In this document: one piece after another, positions 14,267-22,511 of the stretch
Position numbering within the stretch: position 1 is the first letter of the stretch
Layout of the letters: each line of letters opens with the position of its first letter
Notes under the pieces: model-generated
What the model saw: the letters and a program-made list of their open reading frames with translations, nothing else
What the model was told of the DNA's origin: nothing
Database searches by the model: none
Made by a program: the position numbers and the translations under genes
Source: Achromobacter marplatensis
GTDB lineage: Bacteria; Pseudomonadota; Gammaproteobacteria; Burkholderiales; Burkholderiaceae_B
Reading direction: 5' to 3'
DNA length: 40,079 bases
Assembly (NCBI RefSeq): GCF_002209535.1
Contig: NZ_NJIG01000028.1
Coordinates: forward strand, 1-40,079

Positions 14267-15693
14267 AGATCCCATTCGTCGGCCCCGCCTACCGCGCGCG
14301 CAGCATGAATCTGAACGCGCAGCGCTGCGTGAACTTCTACCTGGAAGCCGGCGGCCCTGACGGTCGCGCCCGTGCGGCGCTGATCGGCACGCCGGGCTTG
14401 GTGCGCAAGCTGGTGCTGCCAAACGCGCCGTGTGAAGTACGCGCGGCCGAGGTGTTCAAGGGCGAACTGTGGGTCGTGGGCGGCAACAAGCTGTATTCCA
14501 TCACGAAGGCTTGGGTAGCGACGGAGCGCGGCACGCTGGATACCAGCACCGGGGATGTGTCGATCCAGGCCAATAGCAGCCAGTTGATGCTGGTCGATGG
14601 CGTGTCGGGCTACATCTGGGACAACCCCGACGCAAGCTTTGGCCGGATCGCCGATGGAGAATTTCCCGCCGGTGCGCGCACCGTCTCCTACATCGACAGC
14701 TACTTCGTGGCTGAGACGCCGAACGCCGAGCAGTTCTCGATCAGCGCGCTGGGGGACGGTCGCACCTGGGACGGCACCGACTTCACCAGCGCCGAGGGTG
14801 CGCCGGACAACATTGTCACGCACCTGACCGACCATCGTCAGCTTTGGGTACTCGGAGAAACCACAGTTCAGATCTATGAAAACACGGGGAACGCGAATTT
14901 CCCTCTGGAAGCCAGCGGCACTGCCTTTATCGAGGTCGGCTGTGTAGCGCCTGCCAGTGCGAAGCGGTTCGACAATTCGGTCGTGTGGCTGGGGCAGGAC
15001 GAAAACGGACAGGGCATCGTGTGGCGCGCGGCCAACTACAACCCGGCGCGCATGTCGGACCACGGCCTTGAGTTTGCGATGCAGAGTTATCCGCGCATCG
15101 ATGACGCCCGCGCGTTCACATATCAGCAGGACGGGCACACGTTCTACGTGTTGACCTTCCCCAGCGCCGACGCAACCTGGCATTTCGACGCCGCCACGGG
15201 CACCTGGGCCGAGCGCGCCTGGCTGGACTCCGGTACCGGCAAGCTGCATCGCCACCGCGCCAACTGCCACGCTGCATTCAACGGTCAGAACATCGTGGGC
15301 GACTGGGAAAACGGCATCCTGTACGCCCTGGATTTGAACGCGTTCACCGATGACGGCGCGGCGATCCTGTCCTTGCGCGCGGCGCCGACGTTGGCCGATG
15401 AACAGAAATTCCTGTTTTACGGTTCGCTGCAGGTCGACGTAGAGGCGGGGGTGGGCCTGCCGACCGGCCAGGGTGAAGATCCGAAGATGATGCTGCGCTA
15501 TTCGGACGACGGTGGTCACACTTTCAGCAACCGGCGCGAGGCGTCTATGGGCCCGATCGGCAAGTACGGCGCCCGCGCTAAATGGAACCGGTTGGGCCGC
15601 GGGCGCAATCGCGTGTTCGAGATCAGCATTACCGATCCCGTGAAGCGCGTGATCTTGGGCGGATATGCTGACGTCGAGAAAGGGACCGCCTGA
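14260..15693 (+). CDS. Packaged-DNA stabilisation / tail hub protein (P22 gp10-like)
   Basis: This 477-residue protein matches the P22 gp10 family pattern: an N-terminal VGPAYRARSMNLNAQRCVNFYLE followed by repeated propeller-like blades (for example ELWVVGGNKLYSI, DGVSGYIWDNPDA and HRQLWVLGETTVQIYENTG). P22 gp10 caps the gp4 ring, retains packaged DNA and holds the tailspikes and needle. I chose ATG 14260, which has a G-rich ribosome site upstream and overlaps the previous stop by seven bases. Confidence 0.88.
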   Translation: MVEIPFVGPAYRARSMNLNAQRCVNFYLEAGGPDGRARAALIGTPGLVRKLVLPNAPCEVRAAEVFKGELWVVGGNKLYSITKAWVATERGTLDTSTGDVSIQANSSQLMLVDGVSGYIWDNPDASFGRIADGEFPAGARTVSYIDSYFVAETPNAEQFSISALGDGRTWDGTDFTSAEGAPDNIVTHLTDHRQLWVLGETTVQIYENTGNANFPLEASGTAFIEVGCVAPASAKRFDNSVVWLGQDENGQGIVWRAANYNPARMSDHGLEFAMQSYPRIDDARAFTYQQDGHTFYVLTFPSADATWHFDAATGTWAERAWLDSGTGKLHRHRANCHAAFNGQNIVGDWENGILYALDLNAFTDDGAAILSLRAAPTLADEQKFLFYGSLQVDVEAGVGLPTGQGEDPKMMLRYSDDGGHTFSNRREASMGPIGKYGARAKWNRLGRGRNRVFEISITDPVKRVILGGYADVEKGTA

Positions 15694-16364
15694 TGGCCGA
15701 CCCTATCCAGCAGGTAACGCAGATCAACCTGCCAAATCCGCGCACGGTACTGATTCGGGTGCCGCTGCCGAATGGCGGGGAGGCGCTTGGCTATCCGACC
15801 CGCGAGTTCATGGCCTTGTTGCGCCAGTTCACGATCCGCGTGGGAGGTACGGGCGGTGATGTCGACATCATCACCCCGGACAGCGACATCATGCCGCCGC
15901 TGGGTGGCCCGTTGGCCGCGCAGGACGCGGCGCTGAGCGTCGAGTCGCTGAGCATGCTTGGAGCTTCCGGGCTTCAGGACCTGGTGGCGCAAGCGGTTTC
16001 GGTCGAAATGCAATGCATGCCCGGGCGCACCGAGCCAGCTCGGCCTGATCTGGGCGAAATGGTCGCTGGCCGCTCGAACTTGGACAGCCCCTTTGCGACT
16101 GAGACGATATTTGCCGCTGGCTATGTGCCCCCGCAAGGAGGGGCGGCGATCTCGGTCACCGCGTCGCCTATGACCTACACAGCGTCGACGCGTGAAGAGC
16201 TGCATGTGGCTGGCGGAACGGTGAGCGCAATTTCGTTCGCCCGCGGTTCGCTGACTCTGCCGGTCGGCGTAGTGCCGGCGGGCCAATTTATCGAGTTGTC
16301 CCCGGGAGACCGCGTGGCCATCACCTACACCGCTGCACCCACTTTGAACCGAATCCCCCGCTGA
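15693..16364 (+). CDS. Tail-associated structural protein, unknown
   Basis: This 223-residue protein starts by a one-base overlap with the gp10-like gene. The C-terminal 90 residues are strand-rich (GGAAISVTASPMTYTASTREELHV and later ITYTAAPTL), similar to Ig-like or jelly-roll virion domains. The N-terminal part has regular hydrophobic spacing (RTVLIRVPLPNGGEALGYP). It is probably part of the tail or its plug; no direct family match is visible. Confidence 0.65.
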   Translation: MADPIQQVTQINLPNPRTVLIRVPLPNGGEALGYPTREFMALLRQFTIRVGGTGGDVDIITPDSDIMPPLGGPLAAQDAALSVESLSMLGASGLQDLVAQAVSVEMQCMPGRTEPARPDLGEMVAGRSNLDSPFATETIFAAGYVPPQGGAAISVTASPMTYTASTREELHVAGGTVSAISFARGSLTLPVGVVPAGQFIELSPGDRVAITYTAAPTLNRIPR

Positions 16365-16371
16365 GGAAGCT

Positions 16372-16713
16372 ATGCAACGAATCCCCGTACCTATCCCCGC
16401 CGCACAGCTGACCACGAGCGCCGCTCCCTATTACACGGCGGCAACCGGCACCACGGCCACGATCAACAACCTGTCGCTGACCAACACGACGACAGGCGTC
16501 GTTTCGTTCACGCTTCACCGCGTGCCGAGCGGCGGCACGGCGTCGGCTGCCAACATGATCGGCAACACGGTTGAACTGCCTGGCCGCGCTACGGCAGTGC
16601 CCCCTCAGGCCATCGGGCTGCAGCTTTCTCCTGGTATGACCTTGCAAGCCCTGGCCAGCGCAGCTGCGTCGATCACGATTGCCGGCGGCGCTTACGAGAC
16701 CTCCGGATCCTGA
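16372..16713 (+). CDS. Small beta-sandwich virion protein
   Basis: This 113-residue protein is dominated by Thr, Ala, Ser and Gly with alternating strands (ATINNLSLTNTTTGVVSFTLHRVPSGG), typical of a single beta-sandwich head or tail decoration module. It lies between two tail-module genes. Function unknown. Confidence 0.65.
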   Translation: MQRIPVPIPAAQLTTSAAPYYTAATGTTATINNLSLTNTTTGVVSFTLHRVPSGGTASAANMIGNTVELPGRATAVPPQAIGLQLSPGMTLQALASAAASITIAGGAYETSGS

Positions 16714-16715
16714 TC

Positions 16716-17429
16716 ATGCTGCACGTATGCCGGGACGTCGAGTTCGTGAACTCGGTGATGAACCACCCTGAAGTTCGCCCGTTCGTAGGGCCTGGCCCTG
16801 ACGAACTGGACTTGGCTGCATTCATGGCCGAACCGCGCAACATCGTGCTGGCGAACGAGGACGGCTGTTTCCTCTTCCATTGGTACACGAACGGCGTCTA
16901 CGAGGTGCACACCAACTTCCTGCCGAAAGGGCGCGGGCGGAAATCTCTGGCTGCGGCACAGGCCGCGGCGCATTGGATGTTCACGAAGACTGATTGCACG
17001 GAAATCCTGACCAAGATCATTGCTTCGAACGCGGCGGCGGTGTGGCTGACCGAAAAGATGAACTTCCGGCATCTGTTTGACAGCCCCCGCGAAGGTTGGG
17101 GGGACGTTCGGTACTACCGAATGGGATTCCATGATTGGGTGGCCTGCGATAAGGAGCTGCCCGGCCGCGGGCACTGGTTCCATACCCGGCTCGAGGTTGA
17201 ACGCGGCAGCGCCCCGGGCCATGACGATGATGCTGTCCATGACCGGTATGTGGGCGCAGCAGTCGAAATGATCCTGGCTGGGACTTTGCAGAAAGCCCAG
17301 CTTCTATACAACTCGTGGGCCATGCTGGCGGGATATGCCCAATTGCAGATCCTGAGCATGGACCCGCTTCGCCTTCACATCGGCGATGGCGAAATCACCG
17401 TCCAAGACGGTACTTTTTTTCATAGGTGA
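16716..17429 (+). CDS. GNAT-fold head-assembly protein (P22 gp14/DUF2824-like)
   Basis: This 237-residue protein has an N-terminal 150 residues that follow the GNAT acetyltransferase pattern. A strand region (NIVLANEDGCFLFHWYTNGVYEVH) is followed by the acyl-CoA loop FLPKGRGRKSLAAAQAAAHWMF and a C-terminal SNAAAVWLTEKMNFRHLF. The P22 head-assembly protein gp14 belongs to a comparable family. Here it sits just upstream of the ejection proteins, where gp14 lies in P22. Whether it is catalytic is unknown. The C-terminal 80 residues look like a separate helical region. Confidence 0.77.
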   Translation: MLHVCRDVEFVNSVMNHPEVRPFVGPGPDELDLAAFMAEPRNIVLANEDGCFLFHWYTNGVYEVHTNFLPKGRGRKSLAAAQAAAHWMFTKTDCTEILTKIIASNAAAVWLTEKMNFRHLFDSPREGWGDVRYYRMGFHDWVACDKELPGRGHWFHTRLEVERGSAPGHDDDAVHDRYVGAAVEMILAGTLQKAQLLYNSWAMLAGYAQLQILSMDPLRLHIGDGEITVQDGTFFHR

Positions 17430-17432
17430 CAT

Positions 17433-18518
17433 ATGGCGGGCGGCGCACTTGGAGCAGTTGGGAGCGTGGTTGGAGGTATCACGGGCTCGGATGCAGCTGA
17501 TTCGGCTGCGGATGCGCAGCGGGATGCTGCTCGTCGATCGGAGGAAACCCAAAAGTGGTTCTACGAGCAGAATCGGGGCAACCTGGAGCCGTACAACCAA
17601 TTCGGCCAGGCAGGGATGAATGCGCTCGCGTATCGGCTTGGCCTGGGCGGTGTGAGTCCTACGGGGCAGTCGTTGAGCAACCTAACATACGACCAACTGC
17701 GGGCTGAGCTATTGCCGCAGTTCACGTCCCAGCAGACCAGCAGCACGTCGGATCGGCGCCCTAACATTTTTGAACAGATGGGGCCATTTGCCCAATTCAT
17801 CCCGGGCGCGGAGTACGAAATTGGGCGAAACCAATCGTCGACGCGGGATGTAATCGACAGTGCGGGGCTGGAGGCCGCTATCCAACAGCGCCTACAACAG
17901 CAGCAGGCCGCTCGGGCCGGCGCGCAGAACGACCCGCTGTATGGTTCGCTGCTGAGCACATACAAAGAATATAAGCCGTTCTCCATGGAGGACTTCCAGG
18001 TCGATCCAGGCTATGCGTTTCGTCAGCAGCAAGGGGAGCAGGCGATTGAGCGCATGGCCGCGGCGCGCGGCGGCCTGAACTCTGGGCGCGCGGCGAAGGA
18101 CTTGGCCGCCTACAACTCCGGGCTCGCGAGTCAGGAGTACCAGAACGCCTACGGCCGCTACAACAACGACTACCTGACCGGCTTCAACTCGTTCAACACG
18201 AACCAAAACAACATTTACAACCGTCTCATGGGCGTCACCGGCGTTGGGCAAAACGCTGCAAATGCCCTGGCCGGCGTTGGTGGAAATGCTGCCAGCCAGA
18301 TTGCAGACACCCAGTTGCAGGCTGGCAACGCCGCGGCTGCGGGCGCTGTTGGGCAGGCAAATGCCTGGAGCAATGCGCTCGGTGGAGTAACGAATTCGCT
18401 GCAGGGCGCGATCGCCCGAGGGGCAAATCAAGGCACGAGCGGGTACAGCGGAACCTTCACGCCTACGACGGGCGTGGGAGGCCTAAGCAGCGGTCAAGGC
18501 GTAAACGGGTGGTGGTAA
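17433..18518 (+). CDS. DNA ejection / internal virion protein 1
   Basis: This 361-residue protein has a small hydrophobic Gly-rich N-terminus (AGGALGAVGSVVGGITGSDAADSAADA), a helical region with RRSEETQKWFYEQNRGNLEPYNQFGQAGMNAL, and Gln/Asn/Ala-rich low-complexity sequence towards the C-terminus. This composition and the gene order (GNAT protein, then three large internal proteins) fit the ejection-protein module of P22-like phages (gp7/gp20/gp16), whose products enter the host envelope with the DNA. Confidence 0.78.
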   Translation: MAGGALGAVGSVVGGITGSDAADSAADAQRDAARRSEETQKWFYEQNRGNLEPYNQFGQAGMNALAYRLGLGGVSPTGQSLSNLTYDQLRAELLPQFTSQQTSSTSDRRPNIFEQMGPFAQFIPGAEYEIGRNQSSTRDVIDSAGLEAAIQQRLQQQQAARAGAQNDPLYGSLLSTYKEYKPFSMEDFQVDPGYAFRQQQGEQAIERMAAARGGLNSGRAAKDLAAYNSGLASQEYQNAYGRYNNDYLTGFNSFNTNQNNIYNRLMGVTGVGQNAANALAGVGGNAASQIADTQLQAGNAAAAGAVGQANAWSNALGGVTNSLQGAIARGANQGTSGYSGTFTPTTGVGGLSSGQGVNGWW

Positions 18519-18521
18519 ATC

Positions 18522-19697
18522 ATGGCTCTTGATTCTCGAATTCCTCTTGCTGTTCAGGCTCCCCAGATCCAGAACTACACGAATGCACTCTTCGACGCCA
18601 CGCGGCTGCGAGGCGCCCAACAGGACGTGGCAGACCAGCAGCGTGTCAGTGCGGAGCGCAACGCCCTTGCGGACGTATTGCGCCAAGGACAGGTCTTTGA
18701 CGCCCAGGGTCAACTGACGCCCGGTGGGCTGGGCCAAGTCGCGCAGGCGGCTCCGAGCCAAGTGCCCGCATACGCACAGCTGGCAAACCAGCAGACGCGC
18801 CTGAACCAGCAGGATCAGCGGCAGGGCGTGCAATTGGCCATGCAGCGGCAGGACTGGGCGCGGCAGGGAATCGCTGCCTCTCTCACGCCTGATGATGCGC
18901 GCAGCTACGTGCAAAGTGGTTTGCAGTTTGGAGTGCTGGATCCCCAGACTGCCCAACAGATTCTCGGTCAGATACCCTCGGATCCAGCCGCGTATGGACA
19001 GTGGAGAACAGCGATGGCTCGGCAGTTGATGACACCTGCTCAAATTGCTGAGCTGGACAATGGGAAGTGGTCCGCCCCGCAGCAAAGTGCGAGCGGATTC
19101 TTCAGGGCTGGGCCGAAGGGCGTCGAGTTTTACACGGATCCCAAAACTGGCGAGCGCATTCTCCCGGTGACTGTCGACCCCAACGCGCAAGGAAACGTCG
19201 CTCAAGCCAAGGCGCGTGGCACAGCTCAAGGGAAAGCCCAGGTTGAGAACGAGCAGGGCTTTGGCCAGGCGGAGGCCACTGCCAACCAGATCATCGGCGT
19301 GATCGATAAGGCGATCAACCACCCTGGGCGCGAGTATGCGACAGGCCTTTCCTCGGTATTGCCCACTTTGCCAGGAACCGACGCCGCCGACTTTGGCGCT
19401 GTGCTGGACCAGATCAAGGGGCAGGCCTTCCTGCAGGCGTTCGAAAGCCTCAAGGGAGGCGGCCAGATCACGGAAGTGGAAGGTCAAAAGGCTACTCAGG
19501 CTATCGCTCGACTGGAGCGCGCACAGAGCGAGAAGGAATTTTTGCAGTCGCTTCAGGACCTGCGCGGCATCGTTGCCAGCGGCCTTGAACGTGCCCGGCG
19601 CAAGGCGGGTGGTGCGGCGCAAGCAAATGCTGCGGGTGGTGGAGCAGCATCCTCTGGCGCCGCGCGTCCCAGCCTGAACGACATTTTCGGGAACTGA
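18522..19697 (+). CDS. DNA ejection / internal virion protein 2
   Basis: This 391-residue protein is Gln- and Ala-rich and mainly alpha-helical, with long amphipathic stretches (RLRGAQQDVADQQRVSAERNALADVLRQ). The C-terminus contains coiled-coil-like ITEVEGQKATQAIARLERAQSEKEFLQSLQDL. It lies between two other internal virion genes with two- to four-base gaps, so it is very likely part of the ejectosome. No enzymatic motif is evident. Confidence 0.75.
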   Translation: MALDSRIPLAVQAPQIQNYTNALFDATRLRGAQQDVADQQRVSAERNALADVLRQGQVFDAQGQLTPGGLGQVAQAAPSQVPAYAQLANQQTRLNQQDQRQGVQLAMQRQDWARQGIAASLTPDDARSYVQSGLQFGVLDPQTAQQILGQIPSDPAAYGQWRTAMARQLMTPAQIAELDNGKWSAPQQSASGFFRAGPKGVEFYTDPKTGERILPVTVDPNAQGNVAQAKARGTAQGKAQVENEQGFGQAEATANQIIGVIDKAINHPGREYATGLSSVLPTLPGTDAADFGAVLDQIKGQAFLQAFESLKGGGQITEVEGQKATQAIARLERAQSEKEFLQSLQDLRGIVASGLERARRKAGGAAQANAAGGGAASSGAARPSLNDIFGN

Positions 19698-19698
19698 A

Positions 19699-22284
19699 AT
19701 GGCGACTCCGCAGGAATTCGCGCAGCAGTACGGTCCGCAGGCCGCCGCGGTTGGTAAGCAAATCGGGGTCGACCCAACCGTCTTGCTCGGGCAGTGGGGG
19801 CTTGAGACGGGGTGGGGCCGATCGGTAGTTCCTGGCACGAACAACCTTGGAAACATCAAGGACCTTTCCGGCGCCGGGGTCGCGGCTACCGACAACATGA
19901 CCGGGAGTGTTGATCGATACCGCGCGTACGACACGCCGGACGCATTCGGGAATGACTTTGCCGGGTTGATCAATCGTCGCTATCAGGGCGCTTTGAACGC
20001 AGGAACTGATGCCCAAGCCTACGCCCGTGCATTGAAGGCAGGCGGTTATGCGGAAGATGCCGATTACGAACGGAAGCTTGTAGCTGCTACGGATTTGGTG
20101 CGTAAGTCGGGCGGACTGCTCGACCGAGCAGCACAGGCAGTTTTGCCATCTGCTCAAGCAGCATCTGCACCTGATTTTGGAAGTAAGGTTCGCACTGCAA
20201 GGGAAGCGGGGTACTCCGATGCGGAGATCATGCAGCACTTGGGTCAATCCCAAGGTTTCGCAGATCGCATGGCGCGCGCTCGTGAAGCTGGATATTCAGA
20301 TGCTGAGATTTTCCAGCATCTTGGGTTGCAGAGCGCGCAGGCTTCTGAAGCCCAGCCGCAGGACGAGGAGGTGGCGCGCGGGCCGGACGGCGTCATGCGC
20401 ATCGAAATGTCGCAGGAATCCAACCCGGCTGCCGCCGGTGCGCCGCCGCAAGAACGCAGCATGCTGGACCGCATCGGGCGCCAGATCGGGCTGACCGCGC
20501 GCGCTGGCGTCACCGGTGCGACCGGCCTGGCCTCGATGGGCACGAACGCGGCGATTTCAGGCATCAATTCGCTGTTCGGAACCAGCATCCCGCCTGCCGA
20601 CGTTGGGGCGACGCTGTCGGCCGTGGGCCTGCCCGAACCTGAAAACACCGTCGAGCGCGTGGCTCAGGATGTCGCCGGCGGCATGGCGGGCGCTGGATCA
20701 GTCGCACAGATCGGCCAGTCCCTGGCGCAGAATGCAGTCGCGCCGCTGACCCGAGCCATAGGCGGTCAGCTCGGCGCTGGCGTAGGCACGCAGGTCGCAT
20801 CGGCGGCTACTGGCGCGGGCGCGGCCGGCGTGGCGCGGGAAGAGGGCGCGGGCGCCGGCGGCCAACTGGCTGCCGGCCTGGCTGGTAGTCTGGTGGCGCC
20901 GGCCGTACTGTACGGAACTGGAGCGGCGACGCGCGGCCTGTTGCGAGGTGGAGAACAGGGGCGCCAGACGGTGGCGCGCAACTTGGATGAGTTCCAGCGC
21001 GCCGGCACCACCCCGACGCTGGGTCAGGCCACCGAGCGGCCCGTGTTGCAGGGGCTGGAAACGGTCATGTCGCAGTCGCCGGGTGGCGCTGGTGTCATGG
21101 CGGCACGCGCCGCGGGTCAGGTAGACGACATCGCCAGCGAAGTGGGCAATATCGTCAGCCGCCTGTCGCCGCGCGCCGGGGCTCTGGAGGCGGGCGAGGC
21201 TGTCACGCGCGGGCTGGAAGGGTTCAAGGCGGGCGTGAAGCGCGTGCAAGGGCAGCTTTACGACCGCCTGGACGACTACATACCGCAGAACGCGCCGGTG
21301 CAGGTAGACCGCACGCGGCAGGCCCTCGCCGCGCTGAACTCGGACATCGACGGCGCGCCCGCGCTCAGCCAGATGTTCAAGAACAGCAGGATCAAGGGTA
21401 TCGAGAATGCCCTCCTTTCGGACCTGGATTCGGGGATGACCGCCTATGGCGCGCAGGCATCGCGCCGGTCGTCCACACTGCCTTACGAGTCGATCAAGAA
21501 GCTGCGCACGCTGGTGGGCAAGGAAATCGACAACACCAATTTCACGTCTGACGTTCCGCGCGACAAGTGGCGTGCGGTGTATTCTGCCCTGTCCGACGAC
21601 CTCGGCGACGCCGCCGAACGCGCAGGCCCGGAAGCCTATGACACGTGGCGCTGGGCAAACCAGTTCACCCGCGATCAGGTTGGGCGCCTGGACGATCTGG
21701 CCAGCATCGCCGGCCGGGACACCCCGGAGAAGGTATTCAACGCCGCGATTGCTGGCAGTCAGGACGGCGACACCATGCTGCGCCGCGTGGTCAGCGCCAT
21801 CCCGAAGGAGAACCGCCGGGAGCTGGCCGCCGCTGTGATCCAGCGCATGGGCCGCGCCACGGTCGGCAACCAGAACGAAGCCGGCGACGTCTTCAGCACA
21901 TCGACCTTTCTTTCGAATTGGAATCGGCTGTCGCCTCAGGCCCGCGAGACGCTGTTCGGGCGGATTGACGATCCGAAGCTGCTAGGTCAGTTGGAAAATT
22001 TGGCCAAGGTGTCCACCAACATCCGGGACGGCTCGCGCTATCTGGCGAACCCGTCCGGATCGGGCCCGGCGGCCGCGCGCCAGGCCTTGCTGGGTGCCGG
22101 CGCGCTTGCTGCGTTCACTGGTAACGCACCGGCCCTGGGCGCGCTAGGCGCCGGCCTAGTGGGCACCAATCTGCTGAGCCGTGCCTTGACCAATCCGAAT
22201 GCCCTGATGCGGCTGGCGCGGCCGACCCAACTGGACATGCCCGCGGTGCTGGGTGGCCTACAGGGGCTGGTGCCGCGGGAATGA
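19699..22284 (+). CDS. Large ejection protein with N-terminal peptidoglycan hydrolase
   Basis: This 861-residue protein begins with a glucosaminidase/FlgJ-like lysozyme domain (about residues 5-135) with the catalytic-type Glu36 in GLETGWG and the NNLGNIK and Tyr-rich YRAYDTPDAFGNDFA motifs. Two repeats, AREAGYSDAEIMQHLG and AREAGYSDAEIFQHLG (about 174-210), follow, then a long membrane-prone Ala/Gly-rich region and a helical C-terminal half. This resembles P22 gp16 or T7 gp16, which cut peptidoglycan locally and form the ejection channel. Confidence 0.87.
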   Translation: MATPQEFAQQYGPQAAAVGKQIGVDPTVLLGQWGLETGWGRSVVPGTNNLGNIKDLSGAGVAATDNMTGSVDRYRAYDTPDAFGNDFAGLINRRYQGALNAGTDAQAYARALKAGGYAEDADYERKLVAATDLVRKSGGLLDRAAQAVLPSAQAASAPDFGSKVRTAREAGYSDAEIMQHLGQSQGFADRMARAREAGYSDAEIFQHLGLQSAQASEAQPQDEEVARGPDGVMRIEMSQESNPAAAGAPPQERSMLDRIGRQIGLTARAGVTGATGLASMGTNAAISGINSLFGTSIPPADVGATLSAVGLPEPENTVERVAQDVAGGMAGAGSVAQIGQSLAQNAVAPLTRAIGGQLGAGVGTQVASAATGAGAAGVAREEGAGAGGQLAAGLAGSLVAPAVLYGTGAATRGLLRGGEQGRQTVARNLDEFQRAGTTPTLGQATERPVLQGLETVMSQSPGGAGVMAARAAGQVDDIASEVGNIVSRLSPRAGALEAGEAVTRGLEGFKAGVKRVQGQLYDRLDDYIPQNAPVQVDRTRQALAALNSDIDGAPALSQMFKNSRIKGIENALLSDLDSGMTAYGAQASRRSSTLPYESIKKLRTLVGKEIDNTNFTSDVPRDKWRAVYSALSDDLGDAAERAGPEAYDTWRWANQFTRDQVGRLDDLASIAGRDTPEKVFNAAIAGSQDGDTMLRRVVSAIPKENRRELAAAVIQRMGRATVGNQNEAGDVFSTSTFLSNWNRLSPQARETLFGRIDDPKLLGQLENLAKVSTNIRDGSRYLANPSGSGPAAARQALLGAGALAAFTGNAPALGALGAGLVGTNLLSRALTNPNALMRLARPTQLDMPAVLGGLQGLVPRE

Positions 22285-22464
22285 TCAGGGGAAGAAGGAA
22301 TAGACGAAGAAACCGGCCAAACCGATCAGCACTACCGGCAAGACGATCACCATCAGCCCCCACCCGATAAACCGAAGCTCACCGCCGGACCCGTTGGTCC
22401 ACCACTCCCTGAAGCCGTAGCGCTCGACTTCGGTTGCTTTCCAGATCGTCTGAAGAATTTTCAT
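22285..22464 (-). CDS. Small leftward membrane protein inside the late operon (moron-like)
   Basis: This 59-residue protein starts at ATG 22464 (an in-frame GTG at 22470 is an alternative). It has one strong C-terminal transmembrane helix (about residues 33-56, LRFIGWGLMVIVLPVVLIGLAGFFVYSFF) after a charged amphipathic start. It is inverted relative to all surrounding structural genes and its stop abuts the ejection-protein stop. An inverted small gene next to a terminator fits the pattern of a moron expressed by the lysogen. Function unknown. Confidence 0.58.
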   Translation of the reverse strand: MKILQTIWKATEVERYGFREWWTNGSGGELRFIGWGLMVIVLPVVLIGLAGFFVYSFFP

Positions 22465-22473
22465 ATCCACATT

Positions 22474-22500
22474 GCCCCGCCCCGTGCGGGGCTTTTTTTT
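22474..22500 (+). terminator. Intrinsic terminator before the tailspike gene
   Basis: GCCCCGC (22474-22480), loop CCCGT, GCGGGGC (22486-22492), followed by eight U residues (22493-22500). It lies 12 bases upstream of the tailspike ATG, so it would reduce readthrough into the tailspike unless late transcription is antiterminated. Confidence 0.85.
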
Positions 22501-22511
22501 GAGGTCAAGAA

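Noticed and set aside
14230..15519. A 429-codon minus-strand open frame
   Set aside because: It lies opposite the gp10-like gene with recognisable conserved segments. No ribosome site or protein-like pattern on the minus strand.
18483..19973. A 496-codon minus-strand open frame
   Set aside because: It is antisense to the ejection protein genes; composition and lack of start signals mark it as a shadow.
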